A DNA stretch of 64,000 bases from Pontederia crassipes (Eukaryota > Streptophyta > Magnoliopsida > Commelinales > Pontederiaceae), in contig CM060196.1 of the NCBI GenBank assembly GCA_030549335.1, positions 23,828,501 through 23,892,500 of the forward strand, read 5' to 3'. Of this stretch, positions 60,930-64,000 are shown one piece after another. Under the pieces are notes generated by a model. That model ran no database searches, was not told where the DNA came from, and worked only from the letters and a program-made list of their open reading frames with translations. Position numbers and translations under genes: made by a program. How positions within the stretch are numbered: the first letter of the stretch is position 1; the number at the start of each line of letters is the position of its first letter.

Positions 60930-61897
60930 GTGAGTTCAGTAAAATATATGAACTTATAAAATGTTATTAAAAAATAGAAATATTTCCTAAATTTTTAAAT
61001 ATTATTTATAAGAATATTATCTAATTTTATATCCACATCTTTTGTGAATGGACATTAGCAAGAAAATGAATGGAAAATTTATTTCAATTAAAAAGTTAAA
61101 GATTTATAATATACAACATAAAATGGTTGAGCTAATTATGTTAAAAATTTGCTTGAGATTTTCATATCTTTTTCTTCCATGTAAAAAAATTAAATAGAAG
61201 GTAAGTAAAAAATAGAATGGAAAAAGTAAATAGTTGTTAAAGAATAAAAAAACAAAATTAAAGGTTTCAAAATAGAATGAAAAAAGTAGATAGTTGTTAA
61301 GCAATAAAAAATAAAAATAAAGGTTTCAAAAATGGAATTGAAATGACGATGGAGGAGGGATTCCCATAAATACCTTGAAGCCACTCTATCCACCACACCA
61401 TCAAGAAAATTGTTAAATAATAATTTTATATTATATAAAAATATAAAAAAATAGTAAGAAAAAATAAAAAATAAAATAAAATTTGATGGTCGAATAACAC
61501 AATTATCTAAATTGATCAAAATTATCAAAATTAATGTTGATCCCAAGTTACTACCTCAATTTTGTAAAGTAACAAATTGATCTCTCGATTATTTAAATAT
61601 TTTAAATTTAGTCCCTTTCATATATTAATTACCTTTAGTATATATTAGATAATAACTTTAAATAATAAATGATAATTTAATATTTATTGTGATAATAAAT
61701 AACATATATCTACATTTATATATTATATTAAAATGAAAATTTTATTGTGCCACATGTTCTTATGTCATATTTTAAGGAAAATTTGTACATAGATAATTCT
61801 TTTGTAATCAAAACAAAATTATTACAAACTTCAAAATAAATTATCTAATAAAAAATTTGAAGAACTGAAAATTTATATTATACTAAATGAAAGTAGA
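60930..61897 (+). other. Non-coding AT-rich DNA
   Basis: A ~60-base word (aaaaagtaaatagttgttaaagaataaaaa, at 61221 and 61278) is repeated. No gene. Confidence 0.5.
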
Positions 61898-64000
61898 AAA
61901 ATATCAAAAGATGAATCATATCGATCATTCTTTTAAGCAAATAGGGTCGCACGTTAAAATATCAATTCATAAGATATTACATATTAATTTCAAAGTGCAA
62001 CCTATCAATCATTCAAACATACTTTTCATAAGAACAAAATATATACTCAATGCATATAACAATCAATGCCACGCCGAATTCATAAGATATGAATACTTAG
62101 AATAGGAGAATCCAACTTACCTTGTGTAAGTACAAATAAAAACTTTTCTCTTTTCTTTTCTTAGTTTACTCTTGTAATCCTATAACCATAATAATAACAA
62201 TCATATTACTACTAACATGTCATATATGAAACACAAATAATTATAAAAGTTACTAGTATTAGTTGAGCCACGAGAGACACAATTCTACTTATCAATTATG
62301 CTAATCATTATTGGTTATCAAATAAATGATATTACTGACTCATCGAGCTTGTGAAAAAAATTAAAATACTTCTTTTTTTAAACATGTCTGATATCTATGA
62401 GGGCATTTTCCACGAATAAATTGTCTAGATTATTGGTAATATAATATTAAATTATCTACACCCATCACATTACTTTATTTACTGTATTTTAATTTATAAA
62501 TAATTTGAATTATCTAGTAATGCAGATTACCATGAAGCGACAGTCGACATGAACTAAGATGAAGTGTTCATTCAAATTTCCACTCAAGTAGCATAATTTT
62601 ATTTTTATTTTCATTTTCGTCCTTTTTAATCTTAGACAAATAAGACATGAAATAATATTAAAAATATATAACAACAACAACAAGATTATTACCATTGTTA
62701 TTATCATAATTAATATTAATAATTTATTTAAATTATTATTTTATTATTGTTATTCACATGAATTACATATTATTATTAGTTATTATTTTGAATATTACAT
62801 ATGTTTATTACCATTTTATCATTTATAAATATTTATAATGATAATTATTTAATTTTATGGTTTTTTGTTCGAGTTTTTACATAATAATAAAGGATATCTT
62901 AGCAAAAAATGTGCCTTACTGGTATTTTTTATAAGTAAATAGTGTCAGTTGAATTGCTAAAGTGATTATTTGTATATAATAAATAAGGTAACGCGCATTG
63001 ATAGCAATTTAATAAGGAGCAATCATTATATTAAATAATGTAAATTGATAGATAATATGAAAAGGTAATAGTCCTAAAGTGTCATGTTAAGACTAACATT
63101 TAGACGTATGTGGGTTTTTTTTTTTTTTTGATATTTTATTCTGTTATATATCTTATCAACTTTGTATCCTAATTTTACTGTCCAAACGCAAGACATCTTG
63201 CAAGGAACTCACTGTATGATATATAATTTAGATGAAAGTTATGAGTAAGCACATTTTCTTGACCATGTTTAATAACGTAATTGATATCAATTTATTGTTA
63301 ACATATTTTGATATGTTTATAGCTTAAATCACAAAGGGTTGTTTGGATTACTGCGTTCCACAGACAGTTATAATGCGATTTTCTGGGATTTCTTGAGAAA
63401 AAAAATTGCAAAATCATTACTATTTCCCATGATTTAAATTTAAAATGGATCTTCGATATAAATGAGAAAATTTCAATAGTATTACTTTTGTTTTGAGAAT
63501 AATAATTTTGAATGTCTTCTTATCTGTTCCCTGCATTTCATAATTAATGAGGAAAACTCATAGAGTGGAAGACATATTTTGCTTTTATTTTGCAAGAAAC
63601 GGCTTTGAAAAAAAAGTGGAATTTTAATTTTATGATCGTGCTCTCTAAAATTACAAGTAGAAATTAAAAGGAATCAACTTATATTTTGTTAAGTTGTTCT
63701 TTAAATAAAACAGAAAAAAAACACGTTAAAATATGATTTATTTCCTAGAATTCATTTACCTCATACTTCATCAATTTTAAACAAAAAACTAACACATCCT
63801 AGATTATCATCCCATCGTTCGAATTGGAAAATAATTTTCTCTTAGAAAAAAGGGAATTTAAAATTATGCATTTGAAAATTACAAGTAAAATGATGGCAAC
63901 ACATCACCAATTCTTATTTCAGAAGTCCTTTCAAATGACAAAAAAAAAAAAGAGAATTGCTTGCACTTTTTACTTATGCCTCAACACACTTAAAGTCCAA
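61898..64000 (+). repeat. Direct duplication, copy 2 (partner 45376-47478)
   Basis: From aaaatatcaaaagatgaatc onward it follows copy 1 to the last base of the window without any shift in register, including an identical T-run near 63115. Beyond the window the matching sequence in copy 1 leads to the GA microsatellite and the tubulin gene. Confidence 0.97.

Noticed and set aside
1..64000. CRISPR array, bacterial operon, tRNA or rRNA genes
   Set aside because: Repeats are transposon ends, microsatellites or duplications; gene structure is plant nuclear. No cloverleaf or rRNA block was seen by eye, though a tRNA scan was not possible.

Overview
The window is nuclear DNA of a flowering plant. 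The beta-tubulin and ADF genes have plant-type introns. LTR retrotransposons use the plant tRNA-iMet primer site, and hAT, CACTA and Mutator-like non-autonomous elements lie in AT-rich intergenic DNA. The GC-rich 5' exons (tubulin exon 1, GH5 exon 1, the SDR fragment) suggest a monocot, probably not a grass, but I cannot name the species.

Left part (1-33.2 kb) is a graveyard of nested retrotransposons. 1-7544 is an old chromodomain-bearing Ty3/gypsy element (gag-PR-RT-RH-IN-CHD, many stops); its truncated 3' LTR abuts a broken short-chain dehydrogenase gene. From 12157 to 33219 (minus strand) lies one shattered gene for a secreted GH5 cellulase-like protein with a ricin-B-type C-terminus. It is split into at least six pieces by a 2.6-kb LTR-like insert in exon 3, a Ty1/copia element in an intron (TSD ATGAT), a CACTA MITE, an AACCGG-type repeat, and a minus-strand gypsy LTR in exon 1 into which a second, non-autonomous gypsy element is nested. 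The gene also carries a frameshift, premature stops and a Glu-to-Lys change at the predicted catalytic nucleophile.

Middle part (33.2-45.4 kb) has no intact gene. It holds three copies of a hAT-type MITE with GGGTCGGGT-rich ends (one with a perfect 8-bp TSD), a tandem array of about 1-kb AT-rich units, a 22-base G run, a possible LTR remnant, and a Mutator-like inverted-repeat element with a CACTA MITE nested inside it.

Right part (45.4-64 kb) contains the only two genes that look intact: a beta-tubulin (448 aa, three exons) and, 1.8 kb downstream on the same strand, an actin-depolymerizing factor (139 aa, three exons, first exon only the ATG). Further on are a dihydrolipoyl dehydrogenase exon fragment (minus strand), two tandem ~600-bp promoter-like units containing the hAT-type MITE, and an orphan first exon that looks like an organelle transit peptide. 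From 61898 to the window end the sequence repeats 45376-47478 with no length difference, so a second copy of the tubulin/ADF block may follow outside the window, or the assembly has a duplicated haplotype.

No tRNA, rRNA or CRISPR was seen. All coordinates and homologies come from reading the sequence; no search was run.
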